The position numbers and the translations under genes are program-made. From NCBI RefSeq assembly GCF_040436345.1, contig NC_133220.1, forward strand, positions 4,702,436 through 4,766,435: a stretch of DNA of 64,000 nt, given 5' to 3'. Positions 20,531-33,686 of the stretch are shown in pieces. Source of the DNA: Pagrus major (Eukaryota; Chordata; Actinopteri; Spariformes; Sparidae). The notes beneath the pieces were generated by a model. The model was not told the DNA's origin. It saw nothing but the letters and a program-made list of their open reading frames with translations, and did not search any database. Each line of letters begins with the position of its first letter. Position 1 is the first letter of the stretch.

Positions 20531-22496
20531 TCTTGTGTCAGGTGAGGTGAGTCAGGTAGGGGGTGGAGCTTTATCCCTCCCTTTCTGATCCTCTCTTAGA
20601 TTTGACTGGATGTTGTTTAGACTGACAGAAGCTTCACTACTCCAACTGGTTCACACTGTCATGTCAAAACCTGCCACATGAAACACCAGAATTACCAGAA
20701 TTCACTTCGATGTTCACTCTTTCTGTGTGTTATGGAAGAAGTTTGTGTTATTTCTGCTTCTGTGTTTCTCTCAGTCAAAACAAAACAAGACATAGTTTGA
20801 TGATGTTGTTATGTCGCGTGTGATCACAGCAGTTTCATTGTTAAACTACCTTCACTGTCAATGATTATCTTTGTGCCATCTCCATTCCTAACTCTCTGAC
20901 GCATCATCTGGCATTTATCCAGATGTTACAGGCGACCAAATAAAACTTGTCTCTGGATTTGATCTTTGCTGAAAGCATTTGTGATAATACACAACTCAAT
21001 GACATATAGAACAAAGGTCTAGGAGGCTTTTTTTTATCTTTAATACAGACTCAGATCTGTGCTTTAACTGTATTTCCAGGCAACAACAATAGAAACCAGA
21101 AGAAATGTAATTTTTGTGGTTCAGCGTGATCGATTACAAAGCTCAAAAATGTTTAAAGACTCATAAACAAAAAGTTATATAATCAAACAACAAAGGAGTT
21201 TAATGAAAAGTTTGTCCTGTGGGCAGTGTTTCAGGAAGCTTTATGGGGTCAATATAATAAAAAGGGTTTATTTCCTCTGAGGAGCATGAATGTGCTTAGA
21301 AAATTTCATGACAAACTGCCAGTCAGATTTTGATTATGTGGGCAAAGAGTTGACATTTTGGCCTGACAGTGGCCATTGAGAGTTCACACTGGAAAAGTCT
21401 CATCCTCTGGGGAGCATGAATGTGCTTCACAATCATGCAACTATTTGTCAACTCAAATATCATATTTCTCATGAAAATGTGACCTGAAGGTGGAGCTTGA
21501 GGTAAAGCCATAAAAGAAAAAAGTTGGGAAATATCTAAATCAGGTATCATCCTTCGGGGAGCACGAATTTGCCTTAAAAATCTGCTTCATCAGATTATGA
21601 TTATGTGTGCACAGAGGTGACATTTTGGCCTGGTGGTGGTCCAAAAGGCTGTCATGGAAAAGGCTCATCATCTGGGGATCTTGGCTATTTGTCCACTCTG
21701 TTTGGGTTTCATCCAATCACACAGGCTCACGTGAGGACATGAATATCCAGAGAAAATGTTGTCAGTGTGACAGATGTTGAGATAATAACCTCATGATGGA
21801 AGTCTGGGTCAGGCTGAGTGGGGAGAAACGCTCCGTGTGGTCACGGTAACTGATGACAGACAAAGAGTTCAGTAAAAGTACGAGAGCTGAACGTCAGCCT
21901 GGGTTTGGTAACTGGTTTCTCAGGATCAACTGCCAGCGCTGCATTTTTTATGTTTCCGATCACCTCTAATGTATTTATTGTAAAACAAAACTGAACCCAT
22001 GTCCACACAACCTCTACCTATTTTCTGAAAGTACACTAAGTTATAAATATTCTTTTCTTTTTTTTTAAACAATATAACAATATCACTCACATTCATAGTT
22101 TTCAAGTTGTAAATTATTCAAACATGAAGAAACTGATTCACTCCAATTGGCCACAAACACAGTAAGATATATTAAAACATATACTTGGTCATAACTATAA
22201 AGAATAATAAAATACACTGTTGCCAGAATGAACTTTAGCAGTGTACGTTTCTTCAAACCACAGAAATATGGACACTTTACATTTACTTTCGTCGCAACTG
22301 TGTGTTTCTTTGGGTTCAGTTTTCTAAAATACTTAAAAAATGTTGAAACACAGTCCTGAACAGTCGTCACTGGGTTTGCAGCCATGACGCTACAATGACA
22401 CAAACAGATTTGAACATATCTGTGTTTTTTTTGTCTCTAAATTGAACAGAATTTTATCATAATTCTCTGGAGAGGGAAAACCCAGTACCTGGAGGG
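20531..22496. other. Spacer between the two minus-strand TRIM genes
   Basis: No coding exon seen. The middle (21190-21670) carries a locally repeated, degenerate element listed separately. The right end should contain the 3' UTR of the TRIM gene ending at 22497. Confidence 0.5.
21190..21670. repeat. Degenerate dispersed element with three internal repeats
   Basis: The motif CCTCTGGGGAGCATGAATGTGCTT, or a close variant, occurs near 21276, 21404 and 21550. TGACATTTTGGCCTG occurs twice (about 21351 and 21619), and GATTATGTG(G/T)GCA twice. The layout resembles the CATCCTCTGGGGAACATGAATG-type repeats common in percomorph fish; the name is from memory. Confidence 0.55.
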
Positions 22497-23882
22497 TCAG
22501 TAGGTGCCACTGAACACTGGTCTTGGTAATATCTTCAGTGGGAATGCTTCATTAGTGTTAAAGTATGGAAACACCTTCTCCGTGAAAGTGTGTGTGAAGG
22601 TGTGTATGTGTGTGTCCGTGTCGGGATCGGAGAACGATAGCTCTCCTTCGTTCCAGTCCAGACGGACTCTGATCCTCTGGAGTTTCTTTCTCTCTGACAG
22701 AACCGTGTCCGGACCCGGTCGTGAGCACGCTGTGTATTCACCTTTGTAAAACAGGATTCTCCATAATCCAGACTGTGAGCCGACGTCTTTGTTCCTTTGG
22801 AACGATTCTGCTGCTGCGCCGAGAATCCAGGCCCGGCTGGGTCCGACTTCAACGTCCCAGCTGTGAGTCCCTGAGTCAAAGCCCTCAGAGCCGAGGACGG
22901 AGATTACAGAATTAAATCTTTCTGGGTTTTTAGGAAGCTTCTGTCCCTCAACACACCACACAGTGGTCAGATCTCTAGAAAGGATGAGATCTGAGTTGGC
23001 AGTGTTTGGGTCCAGAATCACAGGAGTGTAGGACACCATCTCCTTCATCTTGTTCCAGATGTTGAAGGTCAGGTTGCCCAGGTGTTTGGCCACGTCTATC
23101 AGAGCTCCTGAGACCAGCTGTGGATCATTTGGCAGACGGCACCGCCGGACTCTCTTCACTGCCGCCTCGTAGTTCTGCAGGAATGAGACGTCTCCAGCTC
23201 TCAGCTCCTCCTCTGTGGTTCTGATTGTTTCCGAAAGAGCTGCTATGTCTCTGTTCAGAGCTTCAATCTTTTCACGTATCAGTTTACATTTTTGGCCTTT
23301 CTCCTCCCTCAGAGCAGAGATCCTGGCCTTCTCTTCCTCTTGTAGAAACTGGTGAAGCTTCTTAAACTGCTCCTTGATCTGCGTCTCAGTGCTCAGGGCC
23401 CGGTCCATAACGTGTACCTCCGTTTCAACACAGTTTCCTTTAACTTGTTCAAAGACCTTCAGTTTGTCCCGAACAGGCTTCAGGGTTTTCTGGAGCGTAT
23501 CTCTGCGATCCTCTGCGACTTCGTTAACAGCTCTGACCTTGTGGTTGTTGTGTGGTTTTGAGTGCTGACAGACGTAACACATCGGCTGCTGATGATCCTC
23601 GCAGAAGAGTTTGAGTTTCTCACCGTGCAGACTGCAGAGAGGCTCGGCCTCTGCTCTCTTCAGTAAGAAGCTCTCACACAGGTTCTTTAAAGCCAGGTTA
23701 CGAGGCGGATCACTCACTAAAGGCCTTTCCTTACAAACTGGACACTCCTTTATCTGTTTCTCCGTCCACCATCTCTGCAGACAGTCTCTACAGAAGCTGT
23801 GGCTGCACGTCAGGATAACGGGATCTTTAAAGACGTCGTGGCAGACGGGACAGGAGAGATCCGCCTCTGATTGCGAATCCAT
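22497..23882 (-). CDS. TRIM35-like E3 ubiquitin ligase, complete
   Basis: Single coding exon, 461 residues, starting [14 protein letters not shown] and ending with TGA at 22497-22499. Domains in order: C3HC4 RING at about 11-50 ([17 protein letters not shown]), B-box 2 at about 82-114 (CSLH, CEDH, CYVC, HNNH), coiled coil at about 120-250, and PRY/SPRY at about 275-450 ([60 protein letters not shown]). All zinc ligands are present and no frame is broken. It shares strand and organisation with the neighbour 2.2 kb away but is more diverged from that gene than the gene at 1-999 is. The sequence before the ATG (ACCGAGAGAGAAAATG) resembles the leaders of the other copies. Confidence 0.93.
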   Translation of the reverse strand: MDSQSEADLSCPVCHDVFKDPVILTCSHSFCRDCLQRWWTEKQIKECPVCKERPLVSDPPRNLALKNLCESFLLKRAEAEPLCSLHGEKLKLFCEDHQQPMCYVCQHSKPHNNHKVRAVNEVAEDRRDTLQKTLKPVRDKLKVFEQVKGNCVETEVHVMDRALSTETQIKEQFKKLHQFLQEEEKARISALREEKGQKCKLIREKIEALNRDIAALSETIRTTEEELRAGDVSFLQNYEAAVKRVRRCRLPNDPQLVSGALIDVAKHLGNLTFNIWNKMKEMVSYTPVILDPNTANSDLILSRDLTTVWCVEGQKLPKNPERFNSVISVLGSEGFDSGTHSWDVEVGPSRAWILGAAAESFQRNKDVGSQSGLWRILFYKGEYTACSRPGPDTVLSERKKLQRIRVRLDWNEGELSFSDPDTDTHIHTFTHTFTEKVFPYFNTNEAFPLKILPRPVFSGTY

Positions 23883-26569
23883 TTTCTCTCTCGGTAAAGA
23901 TGGAGCTGTGTCAGCTGTCTCGTCTTGTCGTCAGTTGTCAGCGCACTTCCTCCACTTCAGGCGACCTCAATCTTAATCTCTGTGGTCGCTGCCCTCCATC
24001 AGTGTTCAGACTTTATTCTGACAGTGAGTCTTGTTGTCTCTCAGTGGCTGAGCCTCATCTCTGTGAAACAACCGGTACTTCTAGGTTTTCTTTGTGTAAG
24101 ACAAGTACGAGGCGGAGCTTCGTCCTGCCCGCTCTATTGTTTGATCACGTATTAAAAGTACATACCACAGAGTGCTGCTTTCATTGTCATGTGTTGTAGA
24201 CTAGTGGATGGACCGGTGGCCTGTAGATTATATGAATGTATATTGGCTCCACATGCACTTCACACAGTTATCATTTTTTGGCCTTGTTTTATTGTTATTC
24301 ATGTGCAAATTAATGCTATTATTCTCTTTTCAAATCAAATAATTTCAGTGGGATTAAGCAGGCTTGAGACTGAAGGTTGAAAGTCTTAACTCACGAGACC
24401 ACCAGGCAGGCCGGAAACACAGGAAATAATCCGCTAGCAGGAAAACCAGCCGAGTGACTCGATCCTCCAGAGCAGACCCGGTGACCAGGAGGGAATATCA
24501 CTCAGAGTCAGAGGGAGAAGAAACCCACCAGAGTTTTAGCTGGAGCCTCCTGTAGCTTAGCCGAGGCGAAAACAGGCATCCAGGAAACAGGCAGGACACA
24601 GGCAAAAATCGTGGTCGGGAACAGAAAGCAAAGATCTTTACCAGGGCAGAGACGAGGCGGGGAAGTCAGGACAAAGCAGGGTCGAGGCTGGGAAATACGT
24701 CCGAGGAAAGACCGCTGGAAAGTCTGTCATGAAGGCAAAGAACAATCTGGCGCCGAATGAGTGAATGAGTGAGCCAGAGGGGTCTTTACACTGATGAGCT
24801 GCAGCTGAGAGTCCAGGTGGGCTGAGTCAGGTAACGAGGTGGGTGTGGCCGGCCGGCAGGTGGGAGCAGAGGTGGGGTGAGTGGAAAAGTACTGGAGGTG
24901 CAGACTGTGACGGCAGGTAAACATGATCGTTATATGTCAGTAAAAGAGTTATGGACTACATTTACAGGAAATTACACAAAAATGGTGAACAAAAAACAGC
25001 TGGTAACAAATACATCTGTAACCATGGCAACTGTAATATCAAAACATTTTACTTTACCTCCCCAGAGACCTTGCAAATTTCTAAAATGCAATTAAATTTT
25101 AATTGACATTTTCATCAGAAGATGAAGATTACAACTAATTAATGCAGGTTTAGAATTTATTCACGTGTGACGGACGAGAAAAGTTAATGAGTTTGACATT
25201 AAAACGACAGTGAGTTCAAAATAAATCCAGTTTGTTATTTACTTTATTTAATCAAGAATCAGAAAAGACAGAATAATAAATAAGATAAAATAATATTACA
25301 CACAAATATAATAATTAGATGTTCATATACATTTATAAAGACAAAGCAGGATGACATAACACTTTCTAAAATATCCCTGCTGTCGGTATGAACAGGAATA
25401 AAAAACAAACATATTCTGTAAAAATAATGTTTGTGTAAACGTGAAAACAAAAATAAACCACTAGTTTGATCAGAATCTGTGACATCAAAGTCTCAACATG
25501 TCTGCTGATCCGGGGGAAACACCCGTTATCGTCAGCGTCTATCGACCCGCCTGCGTTATCATTCGTCAGGACGGCGTCTGGCAGCGATAAGGCTTCGAGA
25601 TTGGCTGCGGCAGCTGCTGGATATCGATCCGCCGTCCTTTCCTAATTGAATACACACAGTCGTGGGTATTGATAACAAAGAGCTATGATTTGATACAACG
25701 GCGGCAGGAATCGACCCAGTAATCTGATGACGTTATCAAGCGGCGGGGAGTATTGATAGATGTGACGGGAGGGAGGTATCGATGAGTAAGTGTGCAGGTT
25801 CAACAAGGTGAGGTCAGCTGAGCGAGGACGGCAGCCATGACAGCGTGAGTGTGTTTTAACGAGGCGTCCTTCTTCTTCGTGCTGCTGCTGCTCTGTTTCC
25901 CGTCTCTGTGCTGTATCACATGTAAACTCTGACACTGGAAATTGATTTTTATTCCCCAATAAACTAATTGTTGCAGCTGTAGTCACTTAAAGCTCCCGTT
26001 GGTTAAGATAGAGGATTTTTGAGTCTTCGTCCCCCAGTTGGGTTTGAGCCAAGTCACCACAATCTAAAATCCAAAAAGCAAAAGTCAGATAATCAAAAAC
26101 CAGTTCGCGAAAACTAAACAAACCATCGCAAAACCACGGAGACACGCGGAGAACGGGTGAAGTGATTTATGATTAACTAACAGAATGCAGGTGAGGAGGA
26201 AAAAGGGCGGGAAAACAGACAAAGACAGGAAGTGGAAAGTGACACATGAGACACGAGGATTGAATCTACAAAATAAAACAGGAAATAACCAAAAACCCTG
26301 AACCACGATAGACACAGTGAGCAGACAGATGACCTGTGGGTAAAAACATGTTTCAAACCTTTTAAGTATTTTTTTCAGTATATATCAGATTTGACTTTTG
26401 GACCATTGAATGTGAAGTTCTGGTTCCGTCTCCATTCATTTAGACAGAGGCCTTGTTGGCCCACAGTTACCTGGTGGTGTCACCAAGACGACTGCAGAGA
26501 GGCAGAAAGAAAAACTTCAAACTGTGAATACTTTAAATATTATTAATACTCATGTCTCAATTAGTGAAG
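23883..26569. other. Intergenic, 5' side of the fourth TRIM gene
   Basis: The first few hundred bases should hold the promoter and leader of the minus-strand TRIM gene; no clear TATA was found. About 24530-24925 is a repeat-like block listed separately. No coding exon is supported in 24.9-26.5 kb. Confidence 0.5.
24530..24925. repeat. Dispersed repeat-like block (CAGGAAACAGGCAGG type)
   Basis: Contains CAGGAAACAGGCAGGACACA, GGTCGAGGCTGGGAAATA, ACAATCTGGCGCCGAATGAG, then AGCTGATGAG-like, GTGGCCGG and TGCAGACTGTGACGGCAGG motifs. These occur in this order in a widespread teleost element, possibly LTR-derived. Recognised from memory; a weaker relative may lie at 38690-38930. Confidence 0.4.
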
Positions 26570-26799
26570 CCCCTCACTCTCTCTCTCCCTCTCGCCCTCT
26601 CGACCCGACCGGTGGAGTCAGATGTCGGCCCACCACTGAGTCCGGTTCTGCTCGAGGTTTCCTCCTGCTAAAGTCAGTTTTGTGTTCTTGCTCGTGGGGT
26701 AAATGTTGAGTCTCAGTAAATGAATCAGGAGTTTGATCAGACCTGCTCAGTCTGTGAAGAGTCAGGAGTCAGAGTCAGTTTGGCGCTACACAAATAAAC

Positions 26800-26835
<36 letters not shown>

Positions 26836-26837
26836 AC
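26570..26837 (+). repeat. LINE (L2/Maui-like) 3' tail or derived SINE
   Basis: Contains GGTTCTGCTCGAGGTTTCCT, CCTGCTAAAG, TTCTTGCTCGTGGGG, a GGCGCTACACAAATAAA motif and a terminal (TTGA)n array at 26804-26837. This is the usual 3' end of a very common teleost non-LTR retroelement; the ragged (TTGA)n tail marks the insertion end. Confidence 0.65.
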
Positions 26838-29148
26838 TGAAGCTGATGAATCCATTTGTCAAACATGTATTGGAGCACATTTCAACATCAATGCTGACAC
26901 GCTTTATTTTAACGTGCTGCCATCTTACCACCAGAAGTCCGCTCAGCCTTTCTGAAGCCTTCATCCATTCGGTCCACTTCACCTCTGACCTGCATCGCTT
27001 CCCTCAGAACCAGCGCCTGAAACAAACCGTCTGTACGAGCAGCAGCAGGACTCATCTCCTCCGACAGGTTTACAGACTCTGGACCACGTCTCTGACTCAC
27101 TGCTTACACAAGTGTAATACTCTTTGTATTACTGTTCGGAGAATCGAGGGTCGAGTGCGAGAGATCAGCCTTCTGTGAAGTCTTTAATGAGACCGAGACG
27201 TCCCTTTATTGGAAATCTATTATTGATCGGACGCTGCGGCTGATCAAACACCGTCACCTCTGTTTTCATACTGGGACAGATTTTCTGCGAATGCTCAGAG
27301 TTCATTTGTTTCTGAGTAACCGTCTTCTTCAAGTGTTTATCTATGTTTATTTTCCTGTTTGAGTGATGATATTATGGGTTATTGAATCATTTCCAGGAGA
27401 AATGTGTCGTGTTCATTCTGCGTCTGATGCAGCAGAAGTTTTTGCAGACAACACGTTTGTCTCACTGCTTTTAAATAAGATTTTATAAATTTGATATCGT
27501 GACTGAATTTTAAGGATAACAGAAATGTTATAATGATGCAGCCTTACTGTTATTTAGACAGAAAATCCCACCTTCTTAGCAAATATCAACTCCGAGGCAT
27601 CAAAAGACGACAGACAGCTGATCCCGCTGCGTCTCTGATGTCTCCTCAGATGAAGTTTGGTAGAAAAGGACTTCTAATTTCCCTAAAACATGTTTGCTCG
27701 GCTCCTCTTTCATCATCTTTCCTCGCATCTTTCTCCTCCCGTCTTAGTCCCGCCCACTGAAGATGCGAAGGAATAGATGAAAGTGAAAGAAACGCAATTA
27801 AGTGAAGCGTTCAGGGACGCACCCGCCGTATCTTTGTTGTCTCGATGCGATGGATTGTTACAAACGGCACACACTTTTTTTTCGACAGGCTCTGCTGAAA
27901 GTGATTCAGGGTGTTGTGATATCTTTTTTTTAAGGTGACAGTATTTGTGTAAAAGAAATTCAAACACCTGCCGTCCTCCGCTCCTCCAGACTGCTGGTCA
28001 GTGGATCTCAACTGAAGTGAAAAAGAAGCAGAACAAACTCTCATGTATTGATTTTATAGTTTTATTGATCGCTAACACGCTGCTGAAGTACAGTTCATCC
28101 GGCCGGAGGGAGTGAGCCTCTATGAATTAAGCATCGAGACTGTACGAGCCGGCAGAACCACCAACGTTCACCTCTTTTACCACTTCAGCACAGAAAAACG
28201 ATCCTCCCTGCTGCTTTCATCTCCCCCGAAACTTCGATACAGTTTTCAAAAAGAGAGAACACATCGACTGTTCCTCTATCTGCGGTCTGGTGGAGGATCG
28301 GATCGATGTGAACGCCCGATAACGCTGACGCTCCCTCGGTGGTGGCTCGGATGCACTGAGCAGATATCAGACGTTGCAGCAATCTGCCTGCTGGATTGTG
28401 AAATATCTTACTTGCTCGGCCGTCGGTGCAGGTGATCGGCTCTCTACCTGTTTCAAACTGACGAGCTCCAAGGTAAATGAAGACGGCTGTTATCAGTGCA
28501 GTTATTAGTGATGTTTGAGTGTTGTGTTAACTTGATGCTCCCGGGACAGAGGTCGAACAACTGCCCCCTCGTTCCATCTTCGTACCTTTTATACCGAACA
28601 GGTGGATTAACAGCAGATCAGGCTGGATAAAAGAGGCTTCTGTCTCCTTCCTCTGTCGTCTTCATCAGACTGTCTACGTACATAAACGCAGTCATTTCCA
28701 TCCCCGCCTGCTCAGCCGAGTGATTCTCTCCTCCGTCCTTTATGTCGAGCGGAGGCTGTTACTGCGAGAATAAATGACGTCTCGGGCCTCGTCGCCGTCT
28801 CTCAGGATGAGGGAAATGAGCAGCGGTCCGCTCTGAATGAAACCAGACGGATGAATCAGTCGATCAATTCGTCTGATTGATCTGTCGGCGTCTGTGAACT
28901 GAAGCTGTCGAGGAAAAGATGATGCGCAACGTTGTCCCCTCTAAAAAGTGTCGAGATGAGACACGGATGATGATTTTGGTGTTGCGGCAAATACTAAAGG
29001 AACACAATGAGGAGTGTGTGTGTGTCTGTGTGTGTGTGTGTGTGTGTCGGACTACCTGGAAGCCCTCACAGACAGAGGTGAAATAGAGGGCAGATACCGG
29101 AAAAACCAAAGAAAGGATGTAGGACGAGAGAGGATGTGACACACAGAC
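26838..29148. other. Intergenic, nothing firm seen
   Basis: No coding exon or clear repeat. An interferon-response-like GAAAGTGAAAGAAAC occurs near 27779, but no promoter is associated with it. Confidence 0.5.
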
Positions 29149-29346
29149 AAAGAGAGAGAGAGAGTGACAAGATAAAGAGGGAGAGGGCGAGAGAGGGGAG
29201 AGAGAGGGGGAGGAGGAGGAGAGAGAGAGAGAGAAGGTGGGATGAAAGGTAAGGTGCGGTGACAAGGTGAAGAGAGGAGAACAGACAAGCTGCCACTGAC
29301 ATTCACATTCAAGACATCTGTGTGGCCTATCGCTGAAATCTCTTTG

Positions 29347-29422
<76 letters not shown>
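29149..29422. repeat. Homopurine block followed by (TC)n(AC)31
   Basis: 29149-29240 is nearly all purine (GAGAGA, GGGAGAGG and GGAGGAGGAG runs). A (TC)n run at about 29347-29360 leads into 62 bases of (AC)n at 29361-29422. A further interrupted (TG)n lies at 29014-29047. Confidence 0.9.
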
Positions 29423-29424
<2 letters not shown>

Positions 29425-29699
29425 AGGTATGAAGGTGAAGACTGGCTCCCACAGATGAAGGTCAGGACACCGTGTCGTCCGACGCGTCAGGAAAAGCCAG
29501 AGCGTCGCTTTTTCTTCTGTCAGAGCGGCTGCCTGCCTTCAGCATCGTGGAGCTGGTCGTCATGGCGACAGGCTGATGCTGCGTGGACGAAAAATGATAA
29601 TTTAAAATGTAATCGACGAAGGAGGTGGAGGAGGTAAACATTTTGAATGTGGGACACAGAAGAAGAGATGAGGTGGAGTTCAGCCGAGAGAAAGAAAAG

Positions 29700-30295
29700 C
29701 AGAGCTGCGGCGTCAAACTGGCAACTGTCCAGCTTTTATTTCAGGTCAGAGAATAGAAATAAAGCTTCACTGTAAAGTATTTACACCGTGAATTAACAGT
29801 AAAGTTCGACAGTTTGCCTCCTGTAGTTTGTGATTTACAGCTTTTTCGACAACATATGAATATCGTACATTTAGTTAACTTCAAAATATGAATTCAGTTC
29901 GGAGCGTTTAAAGGCAGAGAGAAAGAAAATGTTGGAAAAAGAAAATAAAGCAGAGCTGTAGTATCATGACTGTAAAACCACCACAACAACCCTTCACTGT
30001 GAAATGAGAGTAAAGATCTGCAGGAGGGTCGCCGTTTAATTACCATTTTTGCTTACTGTAGTTGTAATTTACAGCTTTTTCTTGGTTTAACACAACATGT
30101 GAACACTGTACATTAAGTTAACTGAATGCAGCAGTGACAATATTCAAAATATGAATTCAGTTTCAAGGCAGCACCGACTTAAATTATTAATTTCTTGATT
30201 TTTCCACGTTCAAAGAGAAAGAAAACGCAGAGAAAGGAAGATAAAAGCAGAGCTGTCGTATCTTTATAGGTCAGAGAATAAAAAACAGCATTGTT
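29700..30295 (+). repeat. Imperfect tandem duplication, unit about 250-290 bp
   Basis: AAAGCAGAGCTG starts blocks at about 29697, 29947 and 30244. The first two continue with a CTTCACTGT motif, AGTAAAG, a CTGTAGTT-GT-ATTTACAGCTTTTTC block, ACAT-TGAA-A-TGTACATT-AGTTAACT and AAAATATGAATTCAGTT. The third is truncated after AGGTCAGAGAATA, which also occurs in the first. Confidence 0.7.
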
Positions 30296-30551
30296 GTGTT
30301 TCCCTCTTTGTTTATGACTCCTTTGTCTTTTCAACTCCTTCTGAAATAATAACTGGATTTAAAAATACAGCTCGTGCCAAGATGGAAAAAAACCCCTCTG
30401 ATATGAGGTTTTATATTTTGTTATAAGCTCTTCGTTCATTCTGAAGGCAGCTCCGTGTTTTTCTTTACAGAACAAATGACACAGATTCAGATTAAAACCG
30501 CTAATAGGAAACAAAAAGAATAAACACAACAAACTGCAGGAAATTAGGTCA

Positions 30552-30553
<2 letters not shown>

Positions 30554-30582
<29 letters not shown>
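30554..30582. repeat. (GT)n microsatellite
   Basis: 29 uninterrupted bases. Confidence 0.95.
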
Positions 30583-31129
30583 ATTTATATTCTGACCTCT
30601 TTAAAGCGTCTCCTCACTGTGAACGTTTGCATTCAGATCGGGGTAAAAATCAGACGACAGTGTTTCTCACAGATCGTTAATTTGTTCTCACAACTCTAAA
30701 AAACTTTGTTGTCGAACTTCCCACAAATCACTTCTGCTGATGAACACGATGTTAAAGCTCAGTCGTCTCCGGATGGTTTGTGTTGTTTGCCACGACAACA
30801 ACACTCTCGCTCTGAAAGGGAAGATGCGTCACTGCAGTCCTTCAAGTAGTTTTGATTATTTATATCTACGCTTGTTTAACTGTGTGGAGGAAGAGGACGG
30901 ACGCTGAGTGGCTGCTGTGACGCACAAGTGCATCAACAAATGTACCTAATGTTCACCTACCTACCTGCTTTGTGCCTCCTTTCACCTGTAGAATGAGGAA
31001 AATGAAGTCTGAGGATGTAAACGTGTCTCTCTTTGGATTTAGTAAATGACCGGGCCTTTCCTCTGACGTAACAGAGCAAAATCTTTTATTCAAGCCGTGG
31101 TGTGTCGCGCACATTACGGCCTCATACAG

Positions 31130-31560
31130 TCTTAAAACAGGCTTCTGACTTTTTGGCAGCCAGCAGGATAAATGTCGGTGATGTTCCTTCCTGAAATCTG
31201 CACGTTGACATTTTTACATTTCTTAATATTTTAGGTTCAATTTTTGAATTTGTATGTTTCGACAAAGTTGTGTTTGTGCTCCGGTTAGATTTAGGCGCGA
31301 AAACAACTTGGTCAGGGTGAGCAAAACGTCGTGTTCTGGATTTAAAACACCTGGTTCTGTCATCACAACACAACTGGAAAATACAGAGACGATACCCTGA
31401 CGTTTTGTTAAAAACACTCAGCACAAACCCAGCTGGAAGAATCCCGATGCTCCACCGTCTCATTATTACCCGTTTTTTTGCCGCCAGTGTGTCTGGAAAT
31501 ATCCCGATGTTACGTTAAAAACACTCGGTTTAGTTTGCAGAAACTCGTTTTACTCTGGCG
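31130..31560. repeat. Dispersed repeat fragment
   Basis: Contains GGTTAGATTTAGGCGCGAAAACAACTTGGTCAGGG-type sequence and GTGTCTGGAAATATCCCGATG with TTAAAAACACTCGGTTT. Related wording occurs at 44520-44705 and 58970-59160 (GTTTACGCATTAAAAACCACTCGGTTAGGG, GTGTCTGGAAATGTTGGCAAG). This looks like one old family with several copies here; similar sequences are common in percomorph genomes (memory). Confidence 0.5.
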
Positions 31561-32609
31561 ACCGGGCCGAGACACCAAACTGACCGAAGACATCTCAGTT
31601 TCTAAGGTTGGTTGTGGATGGATGAGTCGTATCGATGTGTTTGTGTTGTGATGAAATAGAAAAAGCAACGTTTCACATTAATATTTTAAAACGTGGAATA
31701 TAAATCACGTCTTTTATTTTTTGAACAGATAATTGTTGATGGACTATAGATGCCTTCATGAATAAGTTAGTGTTTTTACATATTTATACAATGATGCAGT
31801 AGAATTTATAATATGATTAATATGGGTCAAATGTAAATGTAGAAGCAGAGCTGCAGACCCACAGGAGCTTTTCTGGTCAATTTATTTCATTTTACCGAAC
31901 GTTTGAGGCCGAAACACGTCGTTTTAATATTCGTTAACAGCCTGGACGGTCGATGGATGGTACTGTAGGAGGAATATCGAAGTTCCTGCTGTGAAACATG
32001 TAATCAGTAACTTCAGATTTCTTCAAGCAGAATTACTTTGAAATCACAAAAACCCAGTTTTAATGTGGGTCAAATCTAAGCAGCCTCTTCCAAAAACAGT
32101 GGGGAATATACAAACGCAGAAAGTCTGAAGCGTATCTGTGGACGAAGGACGGAAATGTAAGAAATATCTTAACTTTAACATCACGGCTGTTTCTCTTTGC
32201 CAGCTCCGCTCTGCGTCAGGCTCCTATAGTTATATTTATATTTGCAGAACAGCTGGAGATTAAACTGGTTGTTCACTCCCCCTCATGTCAGCAGAAACAC
32301 AGCTCAACATAAACACTTCACAACAAATATGTAAAAAAATGCAAAACAAATGAACAGGAAGTGGACTGTGAGGATGCAGACCACTCATACCATCATATCT
32401 GTACTTCAAAGGGCTGTTTTTAATGTGAAGGAGTTCATTTCTGCTGAGCTGAAATAGATTATAGCTCAGTAAATATGAATCTGTTAACAAATAAAAAATA
32501 CATTGCTTAAACTTCATAAACTCTGACTCTCCCAAGACCGAGAAGGAGGTCCGAGGACACGCTGTGGTGGCCACAGCTTAAAACAAACCCTGCTTTATCG
32601 TCCCTTTCA

Positions 32610-32825
32610 CTCAGAATGGGGCCATAATTTACAAAATGAACGTCACGCTGTGTTGAAGAAGACCTAAAACTAGAGATCAAGACTATAAACTCATTAGGAA
32701 ACTGTTAACTGAGGTAATAAATCGAGTTATTGTCTCGTTACCTTGCGTACAATCAGACTTCTTTTTTAAAACGAGCAGAGTCGCCCCCTGCTGGCCGTTA
32801 GAAAGAAAGCAGGTTTAATGCACAT
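32610..32825 (+). repeat. Dispersed element, truncated copy (partner at 61040-61500)
   Basis: Shares with 61270-61460, in the same order, GGGRCCATAATTTACAAAA, GCTGTGTTGAAGAA, GGAAACTGTT, a CTCAT/CTCGT spacer, ACTTCTTT, GTGGAGTCGCCCCCTGCTGGC-like sequence and GCAGGTTT. Direct comparison inside the window supports a shared origin. Confidence 0.75.
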
Positions 32826-33684
32826 CAGCTTCATCCAGCTGTTTTTCAGGACGCTCTGAGATGACCGATGCCTTTTTTTTCTTTGTAGTGCTGAGGCAAG
32901 AACATGAAAGATCCTAAATCTCATGGTTAAATAAACTATTAAGGACAAGCCTGACTACACGCAGGACATGAACCCCTCGTTTGCCCGCCACGACCACCTT
33001 CCTGCGACTTCTGTGCAGCACAACATCATAACAGAAGGGCGGACTGCGTTCAGGCAGCTCACCCAAATCATGTCAAAGCTTTTCTTTCAGTTACCTCAGG
33101 TCGTGTCGATCCTCTCGTGCAGCTGATATTTCTGCCTCCACCACAGTATCCATGTCTGTTAGAAGTGCGAACCATGCCTTTAACGTTAGCGGACACCATC
33201 CCGCTGTCTATCTTTAACCAGTTTCTGCAGGACGTTTTAATGGACACGCTGATTATAGTTCTGACACAGATTTCTCTTTGTAAGCCTGTAATCATTTAAA
33301 TCAGAGTCAAAAGATGAAGCTCGAAACCAGCAATCACCAGTTTTGTGCTCGGTGAATAGCAGGTCATTATGTCAGATATCAGTTCGATTTTCACAGATGA
33401 AAGGCCGCAAATTGACTGAATCGGCCAATCAGACCGGAGTACTGAACCGAGCTGTGTATTAAGTGCTTCAATTTAAACTTATTTTCAGCTCTGACCCGAC
33501 AGCTGGCTCGTGGTACCAGCTATAAATCTACATACAGTGCACAGATGTTGAATCGTTCCAGAAATATCTTTTTTTACTTCTTACAGCAAATCTAAGTCCC
33601 GGCGCCGCTGTTCGGACCGAAGGGTTGGATGTTCTTACCCGTGTGCGGGCCGAGAAAATGAATGTGTTGCTTCAATAGGAGACA

Positions 33685-33686
<2 letters not shown>

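Noticed and set aside
22504-23976. Plus-strand ORFs opposite the fourth TRIM gene
   Set aside because: Antisense shadows of a strongly conserved coding exon.
27779-27793. Interferon-stimulated response element-like GAAAGTGAAAGAAAC
   Set aside because: Nearly 4 kb upstream of the nearest TRIM start with no promoter next to it; such short motifs recur by chance.
29052-29420. 122- and 133-codon ORFs over the purine/CA block
   Set aside because: Low-complexity translation of GA and CA repeats on the minus strand.
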